This document shows, piece after piece, positions 10,897 through 21,215 of a stretch of DNA of 64,000 nucleotides. The stretch is taken from the NCBI GenBank assembly GCA_026874595.1, contig CM049310.1, forward strand, positions 9,052,001-9,116,000, in the 5' to 3' direction. The position numbers and the translations under genes are program-made. The DNA comes from Sipunculus nudus. Its lineage: Eukaryota > Annelida > Sipuncula > Golfingiida > Sipunculidae. Under the pieces are notes generated by a model. It was not told where the DNA came from. It saw nothing but the letters and a program-made list of their open reading frames with translations, and did no database searches. The first letter of the stretch is position 1; every line of letters starts with the position of its first letter.

Positions 10897-13800
10897 CTAG
10901 TAGTCATGTTCATAGCCTTGTTCATGAAGGCGTGTGTAGTTTAGTTTTCTAGTATTCCTGCTACTACGTCTAAGAACTGTGGGCTTATGTATATAAGCCT
11001 GTGATGGGCCTGCTACAGGTTCATCATTGATGTGTGTAGGGCTTTGTTTATTCCTTGATGGGCACAGTTTATCTAGGGGAGATTTTCCTTTGCTAGACCT
11101 ATTCAGCCGGGCCCGAATTCTATTTAGAGATTTAGGGGGAATGCCTGAGTGATCTCCCTGTTGAACCCTGTATAATCGAATGTCGCAGTCATCCGCAACA
11201 TGACCAGCTCGTGCACATTCGTAACAGTTCGGTGTTTCACCATTCCAGGCGAAAGGATTAGTAAAACGTATGTTACCAGGGCGCTTAGCGGAAAGTCTGC
11301 CTTTTCTTGGCAATCTGTCTGTTTGCTGGGACAGAACAGGGATTTTTTTCGAGTCTTTGCGAATGTGACGTTTGTGGGATGGCCTTTTTGTGTTGATCAT
11401 GGTCCAGTCAGCATTGATTGGTGCATGTGCAATTTTTGAGCGATGCACTTTCTTTGTTGCACCAGTTTGTTGGTTCTGGATGTGACAGGTAGTGTTTCGC
11501 TGCTGTGTGATCACCCAGTTGGGGTCACATTTAGCAGTAAAAGTCAGAGGGTTCTCTGCTTTTAGTAAAACTGGGGTATTGTCTGCCAGTTCTGGTGCAG
11601 AAGCTTTTTGTTCTGACCTCAGTCTGTCTGGTATGCGGCTAGCTTGAATGTGGGCTTGCGTCTCAAGCCAGATGCTGTGCATCCTTTGTATTCTGTCAGT
11701 TAATGTGTAAGCAACATTTGGGTTGATGTGGCGTAATGGAGCATTTGGGTGTCTCCCGAATACCACAAAATATGGGCTATTACCTGTAGCTTCATTATGG
11801 GAACTGTTGTGAGCCCATTGTACATCACTGAGGGCAGATTCCCATTGTTCAGGGTTATTTGCAAGTATCCTGGACAGGAGTTCCTTTACTGTCCGATTGA
11901 CTCTCTCAATTTTTCCATTTGATTGTGGGTGATAAGGAGTGGATTTTCTGTGCTCGATGCCCAGTTCATTAAGGTATTGTTCCCATGCTCTAGCATTAAA
12001 TTCCAGGCCATTATCTGTAAGGATGGTTTTAGGTGTGCCGTAGCGAGCAAAGTACTGCTGGTGCAGAGCTGTCCATACAGATTTGCATGTTTTATCTGGG
12101 ATGGGGAAGACCTCTAAGAATGAACTGAGGTGGTCAATGACTGTAAGAACATATCTATTGTCATTCTCACTTGCAATAAATGGGCCTATAAGGTCACATG
12201 AGATAAATTGGAAGCATTGTGTGGGAACGGGCATTTTTTGAATAGCTACTTTGTCTTTAGGTACTTTTTGTAAGGCACAGTTTGGACAGTTATGAATGAC
12301 GTGTTGGACCGTTTTTTTCAATCCAGGAAACATGTAAGCCTCATTTACTCTATGCATGGTTTTGATAATCCCTAGATGACCTAATTGAAGGTGCGCGTTT
12401 TTTATTACTTTCTCCTGGTAGGGTGGTGGCATAACAAGTCTTGGGTACTGTGGCGCCCTCTTGTGGGGCATTCGTAATTTATAGAGGGCTCCATCAATCA
12501 GTGTGAGATATGGGTCACCTCTTTGAGCTTGTTTTTTCAGGAGTGGGAAATGTAGTGTTTGGGCTTCAATAATGGCCTCAAGGTCTATGTCATCATATAC
12601 ATGACGTGCTGTAACTGGAATTAAATCCTCAGCTTCACTATCCTCCTCCAGGTCAACCAAATCTACTGCTCCTGGGGAGACACAAGCGATGACTGGTGGC
12701 TCGGGCACTGGTGGTATCGGCTTGGAATTTGGCAATCTTGATAACAAATCTGCCTTTATGTTCAAGGAGCCTTTCTTATACACAATTTTTGGATTGAACT
12801 CTGCTAGTGTAAGTGCCCAGCGCTGTACCCTTGTGTTGTTTATTTTGGAGGTAAACAAACATTGTAAAGGTCTATGGTCAGTATAGAGTGTGAACTCGCT
12901 ACCGAGCAGGTAATGCCTAAGCTTTGTCAGTGCCACCATGACAGCTAGACCTTCACGCTCTATGGTTGAGTAATTTCTCTGGGCTGGGTTAAGTGTGTGT
13001 GACACATACTCAATAACTCTCTCTGTGTTATTCTCATCTATTTGGACTAGGACAGCACCTACTGCTACATTTGAAGCATCGGTGTACAGGTGATATGGCT
13101 TTTCAGGGTCTGGGTAGGCCATTACCTGAGGTGAGACTAGCAGGTCTTTCAGTTTTTGGAAAGCAGCTTCGTGCTTTGGTCCCCAGTGAAACTTAGCATG
13201 TTTCTTTGTCAGTGCCACCAGCGGGGCTGCAATTTCGGCATAGTTTTTTACAAATTGCCTGTAAAACCCACAGCTGCCTAGCAGACTGCGGACACCCCTA
13301 ACATTTTTGGGTGCAACCATGTTTCTTATGGCTTCAGTCTTTTCGGGGTCAGGCAGCTTCCCTTCTGCTGATATGATGTGGCCTAGCAGTTTTACCGCTG
13401 GTTTTGCAAAATTGCATTTTGAGGCCTTGAGTTTAAGGTTGTATTGTTTAAGGCAACGAAATACCTTTTTCAAGTGTTGGACATGTTCCTCTCTGCTTTT
13501 ACTAAAAACAACAATGTCATCTATATAGACACGGGCACAATTGTCTAGCAGAGCCTCTTTTAGGGCCCAGCTTATGGCTCTTTGGAATGCAGAGGGCGCT
13601 ACTGAGAGCCCGAATGGGCATCGGACAAACTCATATAGTCCACTAGGTGTCGCCATTGCTGTAAGGGGTATGCTGTCCGGGTGCATAGCTAATTGATGGT
13701 ACCCTGACTTCAAATCGAGGGTGGAAAAAACCTTGGCTCCCTGTAAGTCATCAAAAATGTCAGCCAAACGTGGGAGAGGGAACTTGTCTGCCTGAATTGT

Positions 13801-14538
13801 CTGATTTACCTTCCGGTAGTCGACAACCAGTCGCACCGAACCATCTGGTTTGTTTACAAGGGACACAGGACTACTATAGGGGGACCTACTGGGTCTAATT
13901 ATTCCTTCTTTAAGTAGTCTTTGTACTTCTTGTTCGAGCACCGTTTTCTTTGCCAGGGGAACCCTATATGGGGGAAGGGATGTGATCATTCCATTTGTTC
14001 TGACTTTTAGAGGCGGCAGACTTGAAATAGACATTTTTTCCTCAGATGAGGCGAATACGTCACTGAACTGTCTAAGGACATGATCCAGGTCTGCATCGTC
14101 ATAAGATGGCCGTGTGATGAAGATTTTAGATGGTGTTCCGATGTACTCGTGTTTGACCTTGAACATGCGTTGGTACCATGTTAATATATTTTGTTTAAGG
14201 TCAAGTGTAGCATGTCCCCTATTCAGGACATCACACCCTAAAATAATGTCATGTGGTAAATCTGGTACTACAAAGAGGCGTAGTGCAGTGTCAGGATGCA
14301 GGAATTGCATGTAGGTTACACCAGTAACGACAAGTTTGTTACCTGTGACTGACTGCAGGCCATGAGGAGGGACATGGAGGGTAAAGTTTTTATTTTGTTT
14401 ATTTAATTCCATAAAGGTGTCATGCCGCATCAACGAAACAGCCGCCCCAGTATCAATGAGAGCTTCTAGGCTTGCTTGGGCATGTTGTAGGCTAATGAAG
14501 GGGCGTCCGTGTTTATACTGTGATGCGGCTTTCACAAG
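10897..14538 (-). CDS. pol: Pol polyprotein: protease, RT, RNase H, integrase, C-terminal zinc knuckle
   Basis: About 1,212 residues in the -1 frame relative to gag, with no own ATG (a GTG codon lies at 14535), so expression as a Gag-Pol fusion by frameshifting is expected. Counting from that GTG: protease LIDTGA, with DTG at 28-30; reverse transcriptase about 190-400, with FSTLDLKSGYH and the active site YIDD at 337-340; RNase H about 480-600, with YTDAS and YTDHRPL; integrase zinc domain His716/His720/Cys750/Cys753; catalytic core Asp781, Asp841 and Glu877. The C-terminal tail carries an extra CCHC zinc knuckle (CYECARAGHVADDC, about 1104-1117), which is unusual at this position. All catalytic residues are present and there are no stops. 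Its job is copying the RNA genome and inserting the DNA. Confidence 0.95.
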   Translation of the reverse strand, partial: LVKAASQYKHGRPFISLQHAQASLEALIDTGAAVSLMRHDTFMELNKQNKNFTLHVPPHGLQSVTGNKLVVTGVTYMQFLHPDTALRLFVVPDLPHDIILGCDVLNRGHATLDLKQNILTWYQRMFKVKHEYIGTPSKIFITRPSYDDADLDHVLRQFSDVFASSEEKMSISSLPPLKVRTNGMITSLPPYRVPLAKKTVLEQEVQRLLKEGIIRPSRSPYSSPVSLVNKPDGSVRLVVDYRKVNQTIQADKFPLPRLADIFDDLQGAKVFSTLDLKSGYHQLAMHPDSIPLTAMATPSGLYEFVRCPFGLSVAPSAFQRAISWALKEALLDNCARVYIDDIVVFSKSREEHVQHLKKVFRCLKQYNLKLKASKCNFAKPAVKLLGHIISAEGKLPDPEKTEAIRNMVAPKNVRGVRSLLGSCGFYRQFVKNYAEIAAPLVALTKKHAKFHWGPKHEAAFQKLKDLLVSPQVMAYPDPEKPYHLYTDASNVAVGAVLVQIDENNTERVIEYVSHTLNPAQRNYSTIEREGLAVMVALTKLRHYLLGSEFTLYTDHRPLQCLFTSKINNTRVQRWALTLAEFNPKIVYKKGSLNIKADLLSRLPNSKPIPPVPEPPVIACVSPGAVDLVDLEEDSEAEDLIPVTARHVYDDIDLEAIIEAQTLHFPLLKKQAQRGDPYLTLIDGALYKLRMPHKRAPQYPRLVMPPPYQEKVIKNAHLQLGHLGIIKTMHRVNEAYMFPGLKKTVQHVIHNCPNCALQKVPKDKVAIQKMPVPTQCFQFISCDLIGPFIASENDNRYVLTVIDHLSSFLEVFPIPDKTCKSVWTALHQQYFARYGTPKTILTDNGLEFNARAWEQYLNELGIEHRKSTPYHPQSNGKIERVNRTVKELLSRILANNPEQWESALSDVQWAHNSSHNEATGNSPYFVVFGRHPNAPLRHINPNVAYTLTDRIQRMHSIWLETQAHIQASRIPDRLRSEQKASAPELADNTPVLLKAENPLTFTAKCDPNWVITQQRNTTCHIQNQQTGATKKVHRSKIAHAPINADWTMINTKRPSHKRHIRKDSKKIPVLSQQTDRLPRKGRLSAKRPGNIRFTNPFAWNGETPNCYECARAGHVADDCDIRLYRVQQGDHSGIPPKSLNRIRARLNRSSKGKSPLDKLCPSRNKQSPTHINDEPVAGPSQAYIHKPTVLRRSSRNTRKLNYTRLHEQGYEHDY

Positions 14539-15815
14539 TTTAAATGATTTGAGGACTGTTCGCCTGATCGATTAAGGCTGTATGTGTATCCCTCATGGAG
14601 GATTTCTTGAGGAGGGTCAGAGTATTTCTGCTCCTCGGGTTGCACAGCATGAATTTGTACATTAGACTGCTGTACCTGACTGACCATGGGTTCAATCTGC
14701 CGCCCATACTGATCAGTGTAGCCCCGTCTGGGTCCATTTGTTTGTCGTGATGGTAATTGTCCGTTGTGCTGTGGTTGTGTCTGTGCATATGGTGTGGCGG
14801 GTTTCCTAGCCCAAGTGGGGTTCTGAGGGGCCCGTGGGGCTTGTTGGTCCTGTGAATTTATTCTCTTGAGGGCATAGCACTGGCTTCGTATGTGACCCAG
14901 TTTGGAGCAAAAGCTGCAGACTGGTCTTTTATTTTGTGACTGTCTAGTGTTAGTGTATTGTCTATTTTGTGTCTTCCTATTGCCAAAATTTTGGAAGCGT
15001 TTGTTTATCAGATCTATTTCCATGGGGGTTTCTTCTCTTGTGTCAGTGTCTCTCCCCAGTTTTTGGAAAGCAAGATCATCATGCAGCATGTTTCTAGCTG
15101 TTTGCATTGCCTGGTCTATGTCTTGACATTTTATGACTGCCCTTGCAGTAACAGCGCTGCTTAGACTGCGAGCGTAATGCTCAACAATTTCTTTGGTTTT
15201 GTCTGCAGGAGGGCTAGAGCCATACAGGTCGACAACCATTTGTATAAATGTGTCATTGTGCTCCTCCAGTGTCACATTTGGCCTCTGTCGGAATTTGGTC
15301 AGTCTATGTTTTAGATAGTCATTGTCATCTGGTGGCAGGAAGGTAAATTTAATATGTTGAATGATTTCCTGCCAAGTTATATTTTGGGCGACCTTGCCCT
15401 CACTGTCTGTTGTTGTTTTTCTGGCCAAGAAACATTCCACAGATCTGGAGACTCTACCCACTAGAGTGGACCTAATCACTGACTTCACAAGATTATCGTC
15501 ATTTCCCAGGTCGATAGCCGCCTGTTTGATTTGATCTGCATAATGCCTGATCTGTCCTGGGTTACTGCAGGCACTCTGGCCTACTCTGCTAATTGTTCTC
15601 TCAAGGTTAAATTGAAGAGAGACAAGTTTGTTTGTGTTAGTGGACTCTTGTAATGCTAGAGTGAGTTGTTCAGTTGTGCTCGTCATGTTGTGATCTGTTA
15701 TATGTAGGCAGTTAAATTCTCGAGAGAGATTTAACGCCGTAGTCTGGTCTAGTCTAGTAGTGTATGAATCAGAGTCGTCACTGTCAGTAGGTATATGGTG
15801 ATCAGAGTCACTCAT
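14532..15815 (-). CDS. gag: Gag structural polyprotein with one CCHC zinc knuckle
   Basis: 427 residues. I chose the ATG at 15815 because upstream in-frame codons back to 15827 contain only a TTG start. Gag forms the particle core and packages element RNA. The N-terminal half has a helical capsid-like region (about 60-250, with FTFLPPDD, LKHRLTKFRQRP and EEHNDTFIQMV segments typical of Gypsy Gag). A single zinc knuckle CSFCSKLGHIRSQC is at about 300-313, followed by a Gln/Pro-rich tail. The gene ends at TGA 14534-14532, six bases after the frameshift site. A donor-like sequence lies 35 nt upstream of the ATG. Confidence 0.92.
   Translation of the reverse strand: MSDSDHHIPTDSDDSDSYTTRLDQTTALNLSREFNCLHITDHNMTSTTEQLTLALQESTNTNKLVSLQFNLERTISRVGQSACSNPGQIRHYADQIKQAAIDLGNDDNLVKSVIRSTLVGRVSRSVECFLARKTTTDSEGKVAQNITWQEIIQHIKFTFLPPDDNDYLKHRLTKFRQRPNVTLEEHNDTFIQMVVDLYGSSPPADKTKEIVEHYARSLSSAVTARAVIKCQDIDQAMQTARNMLHDDLAFQKLGRDTDTREETPMEIDLINKRFQNFGNRKTQNRQYTNTRQSQNKRPVCSFCSKLGHIRSQCYALKRINSQDQQAPRAPQNPTWARKPATPYAQTQPQHNGQLPSRQTNGPRRGYTDQYGRQIEPMVSQVQQSNVQIHAVQPEEQKYSDPPQEILHEGYTYSLNRSGEQSSNHLNL
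14538..14544 (-). promoter_or_regulatory. -1 ribosomal frameshift heptamer TTTAAAC
   Basis: In the gag frame the codons read CAT TTA AAC TTG TGA, giving the canonical X XXY YYZ slippery sequence T TTA AAC just before the gag stop. Pol is open in exactly the -1 frame from this point. No obvious strong stem-loop was seen in the next 40 bases, but a pseudoknot was not searched for. Confidence 0.85.
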
Positions 15816-15844
15816 GAAATGTGGCAAGGGTAATTAATTATTTA

Positions 15845-15853
15845 ATTACCTGT
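15845..15853 (-). promoter_or_regulatory. candidate 5' splice site upstream of gag
   Basis: ACAG followed by GTAAT on the minus strand, with the exon ending at 15850, is close to the consensus donor. Its position at the end of the leader matches retroviral major splice donors. Pairing with the acceptor near 10863 would remove gag and pol and bring the leader next to env. Confidence 0.4.
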
Positions 15854-17320
15854 AGGTGTTAGAATGTGTTGTCAGATGTGGTGACTTTGTTTGATGTGTG
15901 TAGGTAAGTTGGGGGGGGGGGGGGTAAAGATTTCTAGTCGCAGAAGAGAAGAAGGAAATAAATAAAGAATGTGCCACGACAGGGCAATTGGTCTAGGAGG
16001 GAGGGGGAGGGTTGTATAATCAGTATGGACAAGGACTGTGTATTGAAATAAGATTTAGGGGAACGCTTACCTATAGGAACAGATTGTTAGATCAATTAAT
16101 CATTACAGTCAAGGGTATGTATATAGTATGGGGCTATTGGCTGTCAAGTAAAACAGCTGGAGAAAATGGATTATGAGTCAGTGCACGACTGTTTTAATTA
16201 AAATAGTGTGTGTGCTTGATTATACCAAAGGCAAAGGGTGTGAGGTGTGTCTGTTGGTTAGATCAGTCAGGCTGTGATTAATTACTAATGTCCCACAGTG
16301 TTGAGGGATTTAGAAATTGCTTATCTGACCGAGGTAACTGTATCTGCCAGAGGGATTAATCTCGGGCAGGTGCATGTGGTTGTGATATTTGGATAAGCCC
16401 AGGAGGCTGTAGGGTCAGGTGTTATGTAGTGGGATTATGTAAGCCTGCTTGGCTGACAGAGAGAAGCTGTATCACATAGGGGTAGAGTTCAAAGGGTCAC
16501 AGGGCAAGGTTGTGGAAAAACGGTTAAGGTACATATATGATTTGAATTCAAATAAGACAAAGGAGGGATTTTGGGTGTATGTAGGTTATAGTGCCTATGG
16601 ACACTAATGTTTCTTTATTTTACTTATAGTGACTAGAATGATTATATGAGCTGTATTTATTATTTGTAAGATTTGAAATGTGTTTATGGTAATATATATG
16701 CAGTTATATTATATAAAAAAAAGGTCTTTTGAAAGATACGGGTAGTTTTTATGGAATTATTACGAAAAGAGGGAATATATTAGTTGTCTCATAAACTGGG
16801 AGATACAACCTGAAGTTACTGTAATTTTATGTAGAATTTCCTGAGAATTTGGTTAGAACTTTTTAGGGCTGCAAAAGATGAGCTGGCTTTTCAGTATTCT
16901 TACAAGTTGGGCTTTAAATACTTGTATTGTTTTATTATTGTAAGGATTTATTTATGCTTGTAATTATCTATAAGTTTTATGAAATGTTAAATGAGGTAGA
17001 AAATATACTAAGAATAGGCAGCTATGTAAGATAAAACAGCCTAGGCATTAGCACATCATATAATATTTATATCTTTATCTATAGGGGAACTTGGGGTGAA
17101 TTTATGTTGGGTGGGATGACAAAATGGTCTTGTGGCCTCCAACCTCAACATATAAGGTACAAACTGATATGACTTTTATATATAGTTAGGAGTGAGTGAA
17201 CTAGCTGGACGGATGGTTCATTAAATTTCCCAGAATGAGTTTATTTGAATACCCAGAACTAATTTTGATAGCGCAATTAATGTCTCAGTATCCGTATCCT
17301 AATCCTAATTTCGTAGAATG

Positions 17321-17338
17321 ACTGGCATACGCTCGCCA
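17321..17338 (-). promoter_or_regulatory. GypsyA primer-binding site
   Basis: TGGCGAGCGTATGCCAGT begins two bases inside the 5' LTR edge. TGG is the complement of a tRNA CCA end. I could not match the remainder confidently to a specific tRNA. Confidence 0.6.
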
Positions 17339-17340
17339 CT

Positions 17341-17777
17341 TGTAGTATTTTCTTAAAATACTGTAATTTGGGAATGTAAATATATTGGGTCTTACCACTT
17401 AGGGAAAATTGAAAGAACCACAACAAGTTTGTATTGGTTATATATACAGAGCCTACACTCACACATTATCAAGACTGCATTATGGTGACTGCTAAGTTAT
17501 CTAAGATAGTAGTATACACATACCTAGGACTGCACCGGTCGAGCGAAGATGGTGTGCACTGCACGAACCGACTCTTCTTGATGCTCAGGTCCAAAAAGGC
17601 CGAATCAGTCAGTGATGCCTAGTTTTATGCTATCTGTGGGAGGCAGGGTAAAGTACCCACTGCCTGGTGATTGGTCAGGGCATAACTGGTGACTGTCAGT
17701 CATCAGCATGCCCCGCCCTGGTCAACAGGAGGTCAATAAGAGCAAAGGTTAAGCATCATGTAGAGTGGGATGCTACA
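17341..17777 (-). repeat. GypsyA 5' LTR
   Basis: 437 bp, TG...CA ends, identical to the left LTR except at 17551 (G versus A at 7646). It is followed on the plus strand by ATGC, the right half of the target-site duplication. Confidence 0.95.
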
Positions 17778-17925
17778 ATGCAATCCCATCACTAGGGCAA
17801 GCCCTCTCTCCACTGAGTTGAGCTTGATCAGGCTGTTTGCAGTTAATACCATACCACAGGAAGCTTTTTTCCCTCCCCCCTCCACCCCATTCTGTTGACA
17901 GACCTGTACTATGAACTAGATTAAT
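17778..17925 (+). repeat. R1 copy a, 3' remainder after GypsyA
   Basis: The end of this stretch (CCATTCTGTTGACAG, then ACTATGAACTAGAT) matches the end of another R1 copy at about 22058-22087. This shows that GypsyA landed inside an R1 copy already carrying the LINE or receiving it independently. Confidence 0.6.
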
Positions 17926-18271
17926 CCTAAAATTAACATTTTTTTCAGCAATGAGCATTAACAACGGAGACCCCTCCCCCCACCCACCCTTCAATACACA
18001 GGACTAATAAACAAGATGAATCTTATAATTTTAATGTAAAATAATTTTTTTTTTATGAGACTTGGACAATTTTGATTTTTTAAGAAAAAAAATATCAGGA
18101 ATTTAATCCTAATATTCAATTGTGATAAAATATTAGGATCTATTGCAAGTGCTAAGTGACAAAATTTAAGAAGATATGAATACTATGTAGCATTTCAGTG
18201 CCTAGGTGTGAATTACACTGTTAACTTAGTATTAAAATTAGGAATATTGGTCAAACTTTGTGGGATTAATT

Positions 18272-19121
18272 AGCTCAGCTGACTATAAGTCATCTGAGCT
18301 ATAGTCGTGGTCCATTGTCCGTCGTCCGTCCGTCTGTCTGTCCGTCCATCTGTGCGTCCGTCTGTCCAGATGTCCGTCCGTAAGACTAGCATGTTTCGAC
18401 ACCGTTGGACCTACAAATCTGAAATTCGGCATACAGTTAGATGTCCCCAAAATATCCTACCATGCCAAAAATTGGGTCAATAGGACTTCTTTCCTTTGAG
18501 ATATTAAGGAAAAACCTCAATTAAGGAAAAACCTCAATTTTTTATTAGAAATCTATTTTCCCACTTCAGGACTGCCTAATATCAAAACCACTCATCTGGT
18601 TTTCTTCATATTTACCATAAATATGTTTCTATATAGTTCCTATGTACATGCCAGATATTAAGTCAGTATTATATAATTTAAAAAAGTTATGGGCCCAAAC
18701 GTAATGGACTTTGTAAAAAAATCAGGAAGATATTTGGTCACTTAAGACCAAAAGTGTTAAAGGTAGGGACTTTTTTCCAGTAATACAACTTTAATTAATC
18801 AAAATTTAATTGTATACCTAAAATTAGAACAAAATCTGTTAAATTTTTTTAAATATTGGCAAAAATATAAAATTGGTACCTTAAATTTTGGCCACGGCAC
18901 GTTTTTTTCCTGTAAGTACTGTCAATTTAATTTTCGCAGCATGTATACATAAGGATCTGTTAAAATCTGAAATTTGAAAATAAAAGCTGCAAAATTAGGC
19001 TAGTTATTGAATTTTTTTTTGAGGCTCTTGTTGTATTCCCTTACATTGTCAAGCAGTCCACTTTGATGACTGTAGGTCATTCAGTGCACATCTCTATGCT
19101 CCCCAGGCTGTTGGCATAATT
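18272..19121 (+). repeat. R1 copy b, near-complete 5' half
   Basis: It begins AGCTCAGCTGACTATAAGTC and contains CTGAGCTATAGTC, the CCGTC/TGTCCGTCC tract, GGACCTACAAATCTGAAAT, a duplicated AAGGAAAAACCTCAATT and the TTTTTCCTGTAAGTACTGT core. This is the uninterrupted reference for the LINE insertion site. No coding potential. Confidence 0.75.
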
Positions 19122-19860
19122 TAAGATGTCCCCAAAATCTCCTACCATACCAAAAATTGGGTCATTAGGACTTCGTTCCTTCGAGATATTAAGGAAAAAA
19201 AAACTCTGTTTCCATAAAAATAGCCATTGTTACACTTCAAGGCTGCCTTATATCAAAACCACTGACCTGTTTTTGATCGTATTTAGTATTCACATTCTTT
19301 CATACATTTTCTATGAACATACCAAAAATTAGGTCAGTATTAAGTATTATTTTGAAGTTATGGGCCAAAACATAAGGCAAATTTTTAAAAAATCAGGAAA
19401 TATATTTACTCACCTAACATGAGAATTGCTGAACCTAGAGACTTTTTTTCAGGAATATTATTTTATTTAATCAAGATTCAATTGTTTACCCAAAATTAGA
19501 TCTGAATTTTGCAAATTTTTCAAGTTATTAGCATAAATAAAAAATCAATACCTTAAAGTTTGTCCAACTTTGGCACTGTTGATTTAATTTTCACAGCATA
19601 TATACATATGGATTTAATCTTTTAAAATCTGAAATTTCAAAGAAATTGATTGGAGAGATTAGCTTTTATTCATGTTTTCATACACCATGTCAAGTGTTGT
19701 TTACATCTAGCCCACCTAGTAGTACAGCCTTCACTTGCATTATGTAACCCACCCCAGGCAGCTTGCTTTGGGTCAGCTTGGCCACTACCAGCAGGCTTCC
19801 CCTCTGCACCCCCCCCCCCCCCAGATGGTGCATAAACTAGATGAATGTTAATATTTTCTG
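19122..19860 (+). repeat. R1 copy c (5'-truncated)
   Basis: It starts at the AAGATGTCCCCAAAATCTCC block and runs through the AATTTTCACAGCATATATAC core to GTGCATAAACTAGATGAATG. It includes a C tract at about 19810-19823. It follows copy b in the same direction, giving a head-to-tail arrangement. Confidence 0.7.
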
Positions 19861-20749
19861 TATTTGATTTATTCTTATTCTAGGCTATGCTACATTTTAG
19901 ATTTTGTACAGGGTTACAATGTTTAAAGTGTACATTTAATTGTGTCCACAAAGTGGTGTATTGCTATGAAAGTGTGGATGTCCATGAGATAAGTTATTCC
20001 TTACTTCAGAAGAGTAAAAACTTCACCAGGTGTGAAATTGACTATTAATTCCAGTAATAAATTAAAACTGGGATAGTAATTAGCACAATGATATTGTTTG
20101 TCCCACATTCAACCAACAGTGTGTATACTTTATTTGAAAAGATGTTTTATTTTATCAAATTTACTGAATCTTTTATTTTATTTTGGTGAATAAAATTAAG
20201 CATGTACTGAAAACTCCAATGTGTAAAACTTTTTAATGTTGATTCAAGGAATATTCTTGTAGATGCCATGTTGTGGCATTATTTTCTTTTAAATTCAGTT
20301 TAAACATTTATGATTTAAAAATAATAAAATATATGTGTATGCATAATATGACCCAATATGAGCTACACTCGGGATATATTATGATTGCAACTTTTGCAAC
20401 AATTCTAATATTTTAATTTATATTTTCAGGTTTTTTTATTAAAAATTTATAAAACCTTAAAAGTAAAAAAAAATGATTCAGATAAAAACTTCTTAATGGA
20501 AAAAGTGGATATGCTTAAAAAAATAGTATTATATATAAACTTAAATGCATTATTCCCTTGAAAGTAATAAAAGGTATTAGTCCATTCTGTCCACTTGCCT
20601 CTCCATCTGTAAATTTCATATGCATCACAGTATCTCAAAACTTTTAATGTTTTTCTTCATGACAGTCTTGTCAGAGTATTAGTTTGCAATCATATATTTA
20701 GAACTTTACTATAACCAAGTAGGAGGGCCCCTTTCCTCTTAGCTTTTGA

Positions 20750-21215
20750 GAATTGCTGAGGCTGGAGACTTTTTTTCAGGAATATAACTTTATTTAATCA
20801 AGATTCAATTGTTTACCCAAAATTAGATCTGAATTTTGCAAATTTTTCAAGTTATTAGCATAAATAAAAAATCAGTACCTTAAATTTTGTCCAACTTTGG
20901 CAATGGCACGTTTTTTCCCTGTAAGCACTGTTGATTTAATTTTCACAGCATATATACATAAGGATTTAATCTTTTAAAATCTGAAATTTCAAAGGAATTG
21001 TTTGAAAAGAGTAGCTTTTATTCAAGTTTTCATACAGCATGTCAAGTGTTGTTTACATCTGGCCCACCTAGTAATACAGTCTTCACTTGCATTATGTAAC
21101 CCACCCCAGGCAGCTTGCCTTGGCTTAGCTTGGCCACTACTAGCAGGCTTCCCCTCTGCCCTGCACTCCCACTAGCTGGTGCATAAACTAGATGAATGTT
21201 ATAATTTTCTGTATT
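20750..21215 (+). repeat. R1 copy d (3' half)
   Basis: The stretch from GAGAATTGCTGAGGCTGGAG to GTGCATAAACTAGATGAATG is strongly similar to 19420-19850. It shares the TTTTTCCCTGTAAGCACTGT and AATTTTCACAGCATATATAC blocks. Confidence 0.7.

Larger units (their letters stand above)
15816..17340 (-). other. GypsyA 5' leader
   Basis: About 1.5 kb lies between the 5' LTR and gag with no coding frame. It includes a G tract at about 15910-15926. Packaging signals would be expected here but cannot be identified by eye. Confidence 0.75.
7436..17777 (-). mobile_element. GypsyA: full-length env-bearing Ty3/Gypsy element, errantivirus-like
   Basis: The element is 10,342 bp, on the minus strand, flanked by a 4-bp duplication ATGC (7432-7435 and 17778-17781). 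Order in the element's direction is 5' LTR (17341-17777), leader of about 1.5 kb, gag, pol in the -1 frame, env, a 1.1-kb 3' region with A-rich tracts, a polypurine tract and the 3' LTR (7436-7872). Both LTRs are 437 bp, begin TGTAGC and end CTACA in element direction, and differ at a single base. All three genes are open with no stop or frameshift, and protease, RT, RNase H and integrase active-site residues are present. Together these indicate a recent insertion that may still be intact. Its activity and any infectivity are unknown. Confidence 0.93.
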
